DNA of 40,295 nucleotides from Balneolales bacterium (GTDB lineage Bacteria; Bacteroidota; Rhodothermia; Balneolales; Cyclonatronaceae). Every line of letters starts with the position of its first letter. The stretch's first letter is position 1. The position numbers were made by a program, and so were the translations under genes. Below are positions 31,024 to 39,447 of this stretch, in pieces. The notes below the pieces were generated by a model. It made no database searches. It saw nothing but the letters and a program-made list of their open reading frames with translations, and was not told the origin of the DNA. Location of the stretch: positions 1 through 40,295 of the forward strand of contig SLDG01000041.1 in NCBI GenBank assembly GCA_007125355.1, read 5' to 3'.

Positions 31024-31651
31024 ACTGTGTATCAAATATGTATTAAATGAGCTCGACCCTGCTGAGCGGCTTATAGTCGAGCAGGCGATGCGAGACGATG
31101 AAAATGTGTTGATAGAGGTTGAGAGTCTCAGGAGTACACTCCGGAGACTCAACAACCTTCCTGATAAAGAGCCTCCTAAGCATGTGCAAAAGATTATACT
31201 TGAAAAGGCAGCAAAGGAGTCTAAGAAAAAATCAACTCTTGTATACGATAGAATAGCCTGGGCCAGTTTGTTAGCAGCGGCTGTTCTATTATTGGTGGTA
31301 GGAGTGAATTACTTTAATGTCACCGGCGAAACAGGTGCACAATATAATGCGACCATTGGATTGCAAGAGATGGAAGAGTCAACAGGTACAGCTCCGGTTT
31401 TATTGAGCCAACCGGCACCATTAATACCAGCTGTTACAATGCAAAGAAACGCAGTAGAACCATGGATTGACCGCCAAAATGTGTTGCAACTTCAAGTTTC
31501 TTATGGCCCCAACGGGCAGGTCAAATTAAGTCCGGGTACAGATAATGAACGTACAAACACCGCAGTATTAAGGCCAGTGCAGCCAAATAATAACAACAGA
31601 CAAGCAGTACCTGCAGCAAGGGATATTCAGCTTACCCGTACACAGAATTAG
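31007..31651 (+). CDS. Putative membrane-anchored anti-sigma factor
   Basis: Probable ATG at 31007 (MQNVDELCIKYVLNELDPAERLIVEQAM) overlapping the sigma gene; single TM IAWASLLAAAVLLLVVGVNYF. Confidence 0.75.
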   Translation: MQNVDELCIKYVLNELDPAERLIVEQAMRDDENVLIEVESLRSTLRRLNNLPDKEPPKHVQKIILEKAAKESKKKSTLVYDRIAWASLLAAAVLLLVVGVNYFNVTGETGAQYNATIGLQEMEESTGTAPVLLSQPAPLIPAVTMQRNAVEPWIDRQNVLQLQVSYGPNGQVKLSPGTDNERTNTAVLRPVQPNNNNRQAVPAARDIQLTRTQN

Positions 31652-31670
31652 ATATTAAGATTATTATCCC

Positions 31671-31711
31671 AAAAAAAACGGTGTATTGCCTTGGTGATAC
31701 ACCGTTTTTTT
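31671..31711 (+). terminator. Rho-independent terminator of the sigma/anti-sigma operon
   Basis: AACGGTGTAT-TGCCTTGGTG-ATACACCGTT followed by T run. Confidence 0.9.
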
Positions 31712-31920
31712 ATGTCTATAATACACGAAAACAACCAGTTATGGTGATCAGGCGGCCCAGGTGTTTGAATGGGATTTTGATCTTAGTCCCGCCGTCACTT
31801 CGACTCCGCTCAGAGGCTCTGAACCATTGGTGCTATTGGCAGGAACGAAGTTGATCCAACAGAGGGTTCGACTACGCAGCGACCAACCATCCCAACCCGT
31901 TTTTCATCCAAAGCCGCTGC

Positions 31921-32152
31921 TCCGCTACTAATGACAGAGATGCTCAGTGATCTGTCAAGGGTTTGTTGTCCCAAAAGACCTGTCAGGTTTTTGCGCTTAG
32001 GTTCCTATTTACAATAAAATGACCCATAAAACCTGACAGTTCTGCGGCATATTAGACTTGACTTGACACTAGCGGCGATTGAGCGGAACCGAAACCAAAG
32101 CGGTTATTGAGCTATTTTCTAAGGACAAACTAACTCTGTCATTAGTAGCGGA
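31921..32152. mobile_element. MITE-like foldback element, copy A (nested inverted repeats)
   Basis: Outer 19-bp perfect IR TCCGCTACTAATGACAGAG (31921-31939) / CTCTGTCATTAGTAGCGGA (32134-32152); inner 12-bp IR CTGTCAGGTTTT (31980-31991) / AAAACCTGACAG (32028-32039). Confidence 0.6.
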
Positions 32153-32487
32153 ATGCTGGCCTCGCAAAATCGCCAAGTGCAATAAAGGTAGTCCGGCATG
32201 TAGTCGAAACATTAGTGGATTAGGCTTCAATATGCTCTCGGGTTGTATAGACTATCCTTCGCCTACTCCGAGGAAACCAACAGAGCTTAAAGTAACCATT
32301 AGGGATCGGCCGCTCCCCGATAAATGCGGGACGCGGCAGGATGACGATGCTTTTAAGAGATAATTTTCTAATTCAGAAAGCTAATGGCATTATAATTTTG
32401 TATCTTAGCAAATTGGAGAATAATGAGCAATTATAGCTTATTGTTCCTTTAACTCGCTTTATTTAACTTAATCGGAATAACCTGTAC

Positions 32488-33300
32488 ATGGGTAAAGTAA
32501 TTTCAGTTGCTAATCAAAAAGGTGGGGTTGGTAAAACCACAACAGCAATTAACCTTGCTGCCAGTCTTGCCGCTATTGAACACTCAACCTTACTTATCGA
32601 TATTGATCCTCAGAGTAACTCAACAAGTGGAATTGGGATTGAACCAAAGTCTGTTTCTCAATCAATCTATCAGATATTAGTAGATGGTGTAGAAGCTTCT
32701 GAAGCAGTTATAAAAACAGATTTACCCTATCTGGATTTAATTCCAAGCCATATTAATCTTGTGGGTGCAGAAATTGAAATGATAGACCGCCCCAAAAGAG
32801 AGCGTATTTTGTCTGAAGCACTTGAATCGATAACCGATAAGTATGATTTTGTAATTATTGATTGTCCACCTTCATTGGGGTTATTGACCATCAACTCTCT
32901 GACTGCCAGCGACTCGGTATTGATCCCCGTTCAGTGTGAATATTTCGCTCTTGAAGGACTCGGACAGTTGCTGAATACCATAAAAATTGTAAGACAACAC
33001 CTGAATCGTGAATTGGAAATTGAAGGCGTTGTATTAACTATGTACGATACAAGAACCCGTTTATCCAGTCAGGTTGCTGAAGAGGTAAAAAGATACTTTG
33101 GCGATAAGGTATTTGAAGCTGTTGTAACCAGAAACGTAAGGCTGGCTGAATCGCCAAGTTTTGGAAAACCGGCACTTTTGTACGACTCAATGAGTGCAGG
33201 AGCACAGAACTACCTTGCTCTCGGCCGTGAACTCATCATCAGAAACCGAAAACTTTTCAAATCCAGTCCGGTTTTTAGCACCGAGAGTACTGAGAATTAA
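32488..33300 (+). CDS. parA: ParA family chromosome partitioning ATPase
   Basis: Deviant Walker A QKGGVGKTTTAINLAAS; DIDPQSNSTSG; VIIDCPPSLGLLTINSL. Confidence 0.95.
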   Translation: MGKVISVANQKGGVGKTTTAINLAASLAAIEHSTLLIDIDPQSNSTSGIGIEPKSVSQSIYQILVDGVEASEAVIKTDLPYLDLIPSHINLVGAEIEMIDRPKRERILSEALESITDKYDFVIIDCPPSLGLLTINSLTASDSVLIPVQCEYFALEGLGQLLNTIKIVRQHLNRELEIEGVVLTMYDTRTRLSSQVAEEVKRYFGDKVFEAVVTRNVRLAESPSFGKPALLYDSMSAGAQNYLALGRELIIRNRKLFKSSPVFSTESTEN

Positions 33301-33317
33301 GAACATTTGATTTTATT

Positions 33318-34232
33318 ATGTCAAAAAAAGTATTAGGCAGAGGATTAGGCGCATTTTTCCCGGATATAGAAGGAGATGAGTCATCAGAAAACTCCTCAAA
33401 GGCATTACCAGTTGAACCGGCTGAAAGAGTAAATATCATTATGCAGGTTCCTGTTGAGTTTATTCGTGCCAATCCGCATCAGCCGAGAACCGATTTTGAT
33501 GAAATCAAACTGCAGGAGTTATCAGACTCTATTAAAAAATATGGTTTGATACAGCCAATTACTGTGCGTCATCATGGGCGAAACCGCTTTGAGCTAATAT
33601 CCGGAGAAAGACGCCTTAGGGCGTGCAGAATGGCCGGTATCGAAACAATTCCGGCATTCGTCAGAGAAGCGAACGACGAAGAGATGATTACCTTCGCAAT
33701 CATCGAAAATATTCAACGTGAACAGTTAAATCCCATTGAAGTAGCGTTAGGATATCAAAGGTTGATTGAGGAATGCAGCCTTACGCAAGAACAGGTGGCA
33801 TCAAATGTTGGTAAAAACAGAACCACGGTTACGAACACACTAAGATTACTGAATTTGCCGCCAACTATACAGGCCGGGCTTAAGTTGGGTAAAATTTCAG
33901 CAGGACACGCCAGAACACTTATCGCTATAGAAGATGATGCTGAACAGGAGGCGCTATATCATCGCACCATAGAGCAGGAGTTATCTGTTCGTCAGCTCGA
34001 AGACATGGTGCGAAATCTCGAAACAAAAAAGAAAAAGGCCAAAAAGCAAAAGCCGGAGCAGGATCCGCACGACATCCAAATAAGAGAAATAACAAACAGG
34101 CTCCGCCGCACATTTGCGACAAAAGTTGACATAAAAAAAACAACAAAAGGCGGGGAAATCCGCATAGAATACTATTCAGATGATGAGCTTGAGCGCATTC
34201 TGAATATGCTGGAACATTCCGGTAACTCCTGA
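33318..34232 (+). CDS. parB: ParB/Spo0J family partition protein
   Basis: NPHQPRTDFDEIKLQELSDSIKKYGLIQPITVR; GERRLRACRMAG; ENIQREQLNPIEVALGYQRL; HTH and KISAGHARTLIA. Confidence 0.96.
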   Translation: MSKKVLGRGLGAFFPDIEGDESSENSSKALPVEPAERVNIIMQVPVEFIRANPHQPRTDFDEIKLQELSDSIKKYGLIQPITVRHHGRNRFELISGERRLRACRMAGIETIPAFVREANDEEMITFAIIENIQREQLNPIEVALGYQRLIEECSLTQEQVASNVGKNRTTVTNTLRLLNLPPTIQAGLKLGKISAGHARTLIAIEDDAEQEALYHRTIEQELSVRQLEDMVRNLETKKKKAKKQKPEQDPHDIQIREITNRLRRTFATKVDIKKTTKGGEIRIEYYSDDELERILNMLEHSGNS

Positions 34233-34243
34233 TTTTACTTGCC

Positions 34244-34864
34244 ATGCTGTTTAAACTATTGGCTGCTTTATTATTTTTCTTTTCAATAGCGTTTTTATAC
34301 ACACCAAACGCTTCAGCGCAGTTTAGCTCAAATTTTGATTTAACAGGTTTTGGCAACTATGAACTTTCAGGAAGTGCTTCTGAGGCTGTTAACGACACAG
34401 TTCCACATCCCCGAAAAGTAATGATAAGATCGGCTATTTTGCCAGGATGGGGACAACATACTAACAGACAGGCCTGGAAAATCCCCATTGTTTATGGTTT
34501 GATAGGAGGGCTAAGCTATTACGCATATTTTGCGCATACTCGCTATGAGGGCTACAGAGCCGCGTTTTATAATTCAAATCCTGATAACACAGACTTTAGA
34601 TTTGGCCCAACACCGGGCTGGATTCAGGAAGGAGCCCCTGCACAATTCTACCGAACTTCACGTGATTTTTACAGAAACCGTCGTGACTTCCTTATAGTTA
34701 CCGTTTTCCTATCATACATATTAAATGTTGTGGATGCATATGTTTTTGCTCACATGCGAGATTTCGATGTAAGTGATGACTTATCCGCACGAATAAAAGT
34801 AGAACCTGCCACAGATTTAGTGTATCAACCCAATATTGGCTTAACCATGCAAATTAGATTTTAA
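34244..34864 (+). CDS. DUF5683 domain-containing protein
   Basis: 206 aa; MIRSAILPGWGQHTNRQAWKIPIVYGLIGG; signal peptide; directly after parB, as I recall being common in Bacteroidota. Confidence 0.8.
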   Translation: MLFKLLAALLFFFSIAFLYTPNASAQFSSNFDLTGFGNYELSGSASEAVNDTVPHPRKVMIRSAILPGWGQHTNRQAWKIPIVYGLIGGLSYYAYFAHTRYEGYRAAFYNSNPDNTDFRFGPTPGWIQEGAPAQFYRTSRDFYRNRRDFLIVTVFLSYILNVVDAYVFAHMRDFDVSDDLSARIKVEPATDLVYQPNIGLTMQIRF

Positions 34865-34868
34865 CCTT

Positions 34869-35552
34869 ATGAATAAGCAAATACCTGATAAATATTCAAA
34901 CGGCTTCGAAGCTGATATTTGGAGTGTACTGAAAATAATGGGAGAATTCGTAGAGGGATATGAGCGCATGCATAAAATTGGGCCTTGTGTTTCTATATTT
35001 GGATCAGCTCGCTTCCACAAAGGCCACAAATACTACGAAATGGCAGAAAAAGTAGCGTTGCAATTAACAAAAGTCGGTTTTGGTGTAATTACAGGTGGCG
35101 GACCCGGTTTAATGGAGGCCGGAAATAAAGGAGCCAGAGACGGTGATGGAAAATCGGTTGGATTAACCATTCGTTTACCATTTGAATCTGATGCCAATGC
35201 TTATGTTGACAGAGATTATCTGATACAATTCAATTATTTCTTTGCCAGAAAAGTAATGCTGGTAAAATACGCTCAAGGGTTTGTGGTTTTACCGGGTGGA
35301 TTAGGCACATTAGATGAATTTTTTGAAAGCCTCACACTTATGCAAACAGGCAAAATTAATGCTTTTCCGGTGGTTTTAATGGGGAAAAGCTACTGGCAGG
35401 GTTTGTTAGACTGGATGAAGCAAACGCTGCTTGCTGAGGGTGCTATTTCGGAGTCTGATCTGGATTTATTCATTCTTACTGATGATCCGGAAGAGGCGGT
35501 TGAACATTTAACTAAATTTTATCAAACACATTCTCTTGCTCCAAACTTCTGA
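34869..35552 (+). CDS. TIGR00730 / LOG family Rossmann-fold protein
   Basis: 227 aa; VSIFGSARF, VITGGGPGLMEAGNKGA, VVLPGGLGTLDEFFESLTLMQ (PGGxGTxxE). Confidence 0.92.
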   Translation: MNKQIPDKYSNGFEADIWSVLKIMGEFVEGYERMHKIGPCVSIFGSARFHKGHKYYEMAEKVALQLTKVGFGVITGGGPGLMEAGNKGARDGDGKSVGLTIRLPFESDANAYVDRDYLIQFNYFFARKVMLVKYAQGFVVLPGGLGTLDEFFESLTLMQTGKINAFPVVLMGKSYWQGLLDWMKQTLLAEGAISESDLDLFILTDDPEEAVEHLTKFYQTHSLAPNF

Positions 35553-35759
35553 TATTATAGCACTAACATAGTACAAATATGATTTTTTTTAGTTTAGTGT
35601 TTCGTTTCTGAAACGTTTAATTTATATTCAGGACGCTTTAACATGCTCTAATCAACAAATTATCGCATTACGCTACCATTTTTAATTAAAACACAGTTAA
35701 CATACTTAAACAGATTACACAACCGTTTTAGATTTAACTTTAATATTCAGCTAACAGAA

Positions 35760-36752
35760 ATGTTTCTTATGAATCAGAAAATACAATACACATCTTTACT
35801 TGTACTAATCGCCTTGATAGTTGGCGGCTTTACAAATACATCAGCTCAATCTTATGCCGATGCTGTTGAAAAGTTTAACGATGCACAAGAGCTTCTCAGA
35901 GCCAATGACTTGGCAGGTGCTAAAAATGTATTCCAAGAGGCTATATCAATATCAAGGACTGTTGGGTCAGAGGCAGATGAACTTAGAGCCAGAGCAGAGC
36001 GTCAAATTCCTAATATTCAGTTTACCATAGCAAGAGGCTATTTTAGTAATCGCAATTTTGAGCGTGCTATTACAGAATTTGAACAAGCCCTGGAATATGC
36101 TGAGCAGTACAATGAAACGCAAATTATCAATAATGTTCGCAGGGCTTTGCCGGTTGCATATTTGCAGTGGGGCAATCAGGAGTTCAGAAATAACAATAAC
36201 GATAAGGCCGAAGAACTTTATAGAAGAGCGATTGAACTGAATGCAAATTACGCCAGAGCTTATTATCAGTTAGGTTTAATTGAACGCAGAAGAGGCAATA
36301 CCGAACAAGCACTTGAGTTATATGATCAAGCTATATTAATAGCCAGAAATCTGGGTGATACCGAAGTAGAAAACCTGGCTGAAACAGCTGCCCGCGATTT
36401 CCTTACTTTTTTAGGCGCAACTGCTACAGAAAATGGCAGATACAGACAAGCTATTGAATATCTTGAACGTTCATTAGAATACGACATGCAATTTGCAGAT
36501 ACTTTTTATCGTCTTGCTGAGGCTCAGAATAATTTAGCTCTATGGGATGAAGCTGTTCGTTCAGCTGAGCAGGCACTAAGGTTCGAGCGTGGTGGGCAGG
36601 TTGCTCGTGCAAAAATTCACTTCGAATTAGGTATTGCACACATGAACAGGGGACAAGAAGCCCGTGCTTGCGAATCGTTCAGAAACGCATCTTTCGGCGC
36701 CTTCAGAGCTGCAGCTGAGCATCATATCGAGCATGAGCTGAATTGCCGTTAA
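35760..36752 (+). CDS. Exported tetratricopeptide repeat protein
   Basis: 330 aa; signal peptide ending NTSAQS (in-frame ATG also at 35769, MNQKIQ); TPR units such as NNDKAEELYRRAIELNANYARAYYQLGLIERRRGNTEQALELYDQAI. Confidence 0.88.
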   Translation: MFLMNQKIQYTSLLVLIALIVGGFTNTSAQSYADAVEKFNDAQELLRANDLAGAKNVFQEAISISRTVGSEADELRARAERQIPNIQFTIARGYFSNRNFERAITEFEQALEYAEQYNETQIINNVRRALPVAYLQWGNQEFRNNNNDKAEELYRRAIELNANYARAYYQLGLIERRRGNTEQALELYDQAILIARNLGDTEVENLAETAARDFLTFLGATATENGRYRQAIEYLERSLEYDMQFADTFYRLAEAQNNLALWDEAVRSAEQALRFERGGQVARAKIHFELGIAHMNRGQEARACESFRNASFGAFRAAAEHHIEHELNCR

Positions 36753-36775
36753 AATCAAATTCTTCTTCACATTCA

Positions 36776-36804
36776 AAAGCCGGACTAATTGTTCGGCTTT
36801 TTTT
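36776..36804 (+). terminator. Rho-independent terminator after TPR gene
   Basis: AAAAGCCGGACTAATTGTTCGGCTTTTTTTG. Confidence 0.8.
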
Positions 36805-36910
36805 GTTTTTAAAGGATAAATATGGCCTGAGAAACTTTTTCGGGAATGCTTTGCCTCAACAAGAACAAATATTTTATGGCATACCTTAAGAACATGGCAC
36901 CCGCGTACCC

Positions 36911-37002
36911 TACTAATGACAGAGTTGGTTTGTCCAAAGAAAATAGCTCAATAACCGCTTTGTTTCTGCTCCGCTCAACCACCGCTACAGCATCTCTGTC
37001 AT
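36911..37002. mobile_element. MITE-like foldback element, copy B (compact, inverted relative to copy A)
   Basis: Arms ATGACAGAG (36916-36924) / CTCTGTCAT (36994-37002); 36911-36978 is the reverse complement of 32079-32147 with about 5 mismatches and 1 indel. Confidence 0.6.
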
Positions 37003-37208
37003 ATACATCAAATGTATCTGTCGTAAGCGCAGATATTAGGGCCTCATAATGACAGTCTTTGACTTCGTACTTCAGTCTCTTTCACCATAACCTCATTTTA
37101 TACTTGTTTTAAAAAGTCAAATGGTATAACTTCAATAATTAGTTATAAATTCTTGTAAATACAACTGATCATTTAGTTCAATTTGTATCCTATATACCGA
37201 CTATACCG

Positions 37209-37697
37209 ATGAAATACCTTGTATCCTTTCTGCTGATATTTGTATTACTGCAATCAGCTTCATTAGCGCAATCCAGCCAAATAGATTTCAGAGCAAATGA
37301 TATTGATGGTAATACACACACTTTAAATCAATATCTGGAAAAAGGCCCGGTTTATATCAGTTTTTGGGCGCTGTGGTGCCAACCTTGCCTTCACAAAATG
37401 CGTTTGTTAAATGCATTGCACAAAGATTTAGAAGAAGATGGTTTTACGCTGCTTGCCGTAAATGTAGATAATCAGAATAGTATGGCAAGAGTCCGTGCTT
37501 TTGTTAATGCGCAAAGCTATGATTTTCCAGTCTTAATGGATCCAAATGAGCAAATCTTCGAATTATTCAACGGCAGGTCACTTCCTTTTGCCGTATTAAT
37601 GGACAAAACGGGGATAATTGAGACTCATGTTGGCTTTATACCCGGAGATGAGAAGAAATTAAGAGAAAAAGTAGAATACTTATTAGCCGCCGATTAA
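37209..37697 (+). CDS. TlpA/ResA-like thioredoxin-fold protein
   Basis: 162 aa; signal peptide SASLAQS; ISFWALWCQPCLHKMRLLN (CQPC); LPFAVLMDKTGII. Confidence 0.9.
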   Translation: MKYLVSFLLIFVLLQSASLAQSSQIDFRANDIDGNTHTLNQYLEKGPVYISFWALWCQPCLHKMRLLNALHKDLEEDGFTLLAVNVDNQNSMARVRAFVNAQSYDFPVLMDPNEQIFELFNGRSLPFAVLMDKTGIIETHVGFIPGDEKKLREKVEYLLAAD

Positions 37698-37755
37698 TAC
37701 GCTCTTAACAATACTCTAACCTTTATTTTATCATCCCTCTATACCGCTTCGTTTT

Positions 37756-39423
37756 TTGATGAATCAATTTGCCTGTAAATACACTATAGCTAAAGTTACT
37801 GCTACAATCTTCTTTTGTGTATTAGTCTTTTTCCATTCCGAGATTCAAGCACAAAACGTGTCTCTATCCGTAAATAATAGTACAAACTATGGAATTGGGA
37901 ATGAATTCGGATTTTCCGGGAAGGAAGAGAAGGAATATTTCGAAAGTTTTACAGACTTGCGGCTTCGGAGCAGTAACATAACAGTAGGAGTGAGGATGGA
38001 ACTCAGAAAACCTGCAGAATTCGGTCCTGATGAACAAGCGATTACAAGACGCTATGTGGAATATCGAAAAGAAGGTTTAAGACTGAGAGCTGGAGATTTA
38101 TATACGCTTTTCAACCGTGGATTATCTCTTAACCTATTCGAAAACCGTATTATACGGTATGATACCCGCTTAGACGGCATGCTTGCTGAATTTGAAACCG
38201 GCATGTTTGGATTTTCTGTGGTTGGTGGCGAAATTGAATACATTGAACAGCTGACTTTCGACGAACCAAACATACATACTGAAAGGCATTCATTGCGCGC
38301 TGCAAAAATGTCGTTTAGTCCGAGCCGAAGTTTTAACATTACAGGTAGTTTTTTAAGAAGTGAATCTGCCGTACCCGAGTATCCGTTTACAATAGGTTTT
38401 AGTGATACCGTTTCAGTTAGAAATCATATCCCCGAAGCATCGGTAAACGTAAGGCTTCCTTTTGCAGATTTTCATGTCGGGTACTCTTATAAGTTTACTG
38501 AGTATGCAGATAGTCTTGAGTCACATGGCGGTGGATTTTATGCGTCGATTTCGCAAACAGGCAGGGGATATGGTGTAACGCTTGAATTTAAGGATTACAG
38601 ATATAATATCTCAGATCCATTTCAAGAAGCGAATTTTTTAAGACCTGAAAGGATGCTTCCATTTCAAAATCCCCCAATAGCACACAGAGAGCATTCTTAC
38701 ACACTAATGAGCCGTGAACCACATTTGGTAAACTTTAACGATGAAACCGGCTTTTTTCTGGATGCCTTTTATTCTGTTTCTCCACGCTTATTAATGAACG
38801 CAAGTCTGGCTCTCGCAAGCCGTCATTATGCGTTTGAATTAGATAATGATACTTTCGAGTTTAACAGGGTTAATCGATCAAATTCATGGATGCCATCCCT
38901 CGACAGAGACAAAAATCCATTTTTTGAGGTTTACACAGAAGGTACGTATCTGTTGAGTGACTTCATATCGTATGTCAAGTTAGCTTATAATTACAGATAC
39001 AGATACGAAAATGATCCCTATGCTCCTGAATTTTCAACAGACTTGAAAATACACAATATTCTTGCTGAAGTAAGTTATTCGCTTACTCCAATATGGAGTG
39101 TAAAGTTGTCTTCAGAGCATCAGTTTGTATACAATAGTATTTACGCTGCTAATCCCAATAAATACAATCAGCTCATTACATTGCAGGTTGCAAAATCTCC
39201 TACACTCTCTCTTTCGGGCAGATTTGAATTTACTGATACTGAAGACGAGTTAAGTGGCAGAACAAGTTGGTTTTTTGTTGAGGGTAGCTATCGAATTGGG
39301 CAATCACATACTATTGCTGCAGGATATGGTTCCGATCGCGGTGGAGTCGTTTGCACTAATGGGGTGTGCCGCGTAATTAATGCATTTGATGGATTTCGTT
39401 TTAGCCTTACAAGTACTTTCTAA
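37756..39423 (+). CDS. Outer-membrane beta-barrel protein, DUF6029-like
   Basis: 555 aa; signal peptide HSEIQAQ; alternating amphipathic strands; RAGDLYTLFNRGLSLNLFENRIIRYDTRLDG; terminal aromatic SLTSTF; VVCTNGVCRV loop. Confidence 0.65.
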   Translation: MMNQFACKYTIAKVTATIFFCVLVFFHSEIQAQNVSLSVNNSTNYGIGNEFGFSGKEEKEYFESFTDLRLRSSNITVGVRMELRKPAEFGPDEQAITRRYVEYRKEGLRLRAGDLYTLFNRGLSLNLFENRIIRYDTRLDGMLAEFETGMFGFSVVGGEIEYIEQLTFDEPNIHTERHSLRAAKMSFSPSRSFNITGSFLRSESAVPEYPFTIGFSDTVSVRNHIPEASVNVRLPFADFHVGYSYKFTEYADSLESHGGGFYASISQTGRGYGVTLEFKDYRYNISDPFQEANFLRPERMLPFQNPPIAHREHSYTLMSREPHLVNFNDETGFFLDAFYSVSPRLLMNASLALASRHYAFELDNDTFEFNRVNRSNSWMPSLDRDKNPFFEVYTEGTYLLSDFISYVKLAYNYRYRYENDPYAPEFSTDLKIHNILAEVSYSLTPIWSVKLSSEHQFVYNSIYAANPNKYNQLITLQVAKSPTLSLSGRFEFTDTEDELSGRTSWFFVEGSYRIGQSHTIAAGYGSDRGGVVCTNGVCRVINAFDGFRFSLTSTF

Positions 39424-39447
39424 ACACTAATCATTACTACAACTACT

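Noticed and set aside
32079-32363. 94-aa plus-strand ORF
   Set aside because: TTG start inside the repeat core; the C-terminal part is repeat-like low-complexity noncoding sequence; no recognisable family.
35598-35615. Palindrome CGTTTC-T-GAAACG as a possible parS site downstream of parAB
   Set aside because: Does not contain the central CACGTG of the usual TGTTNCACGTGNAACA-like parS; I found no good parS match in the window by eye.
36846-37049. 67-aa plus-strand ORF
   Set aside because: Lies antisense within the repeat copy B region; no domain and implausible composition.
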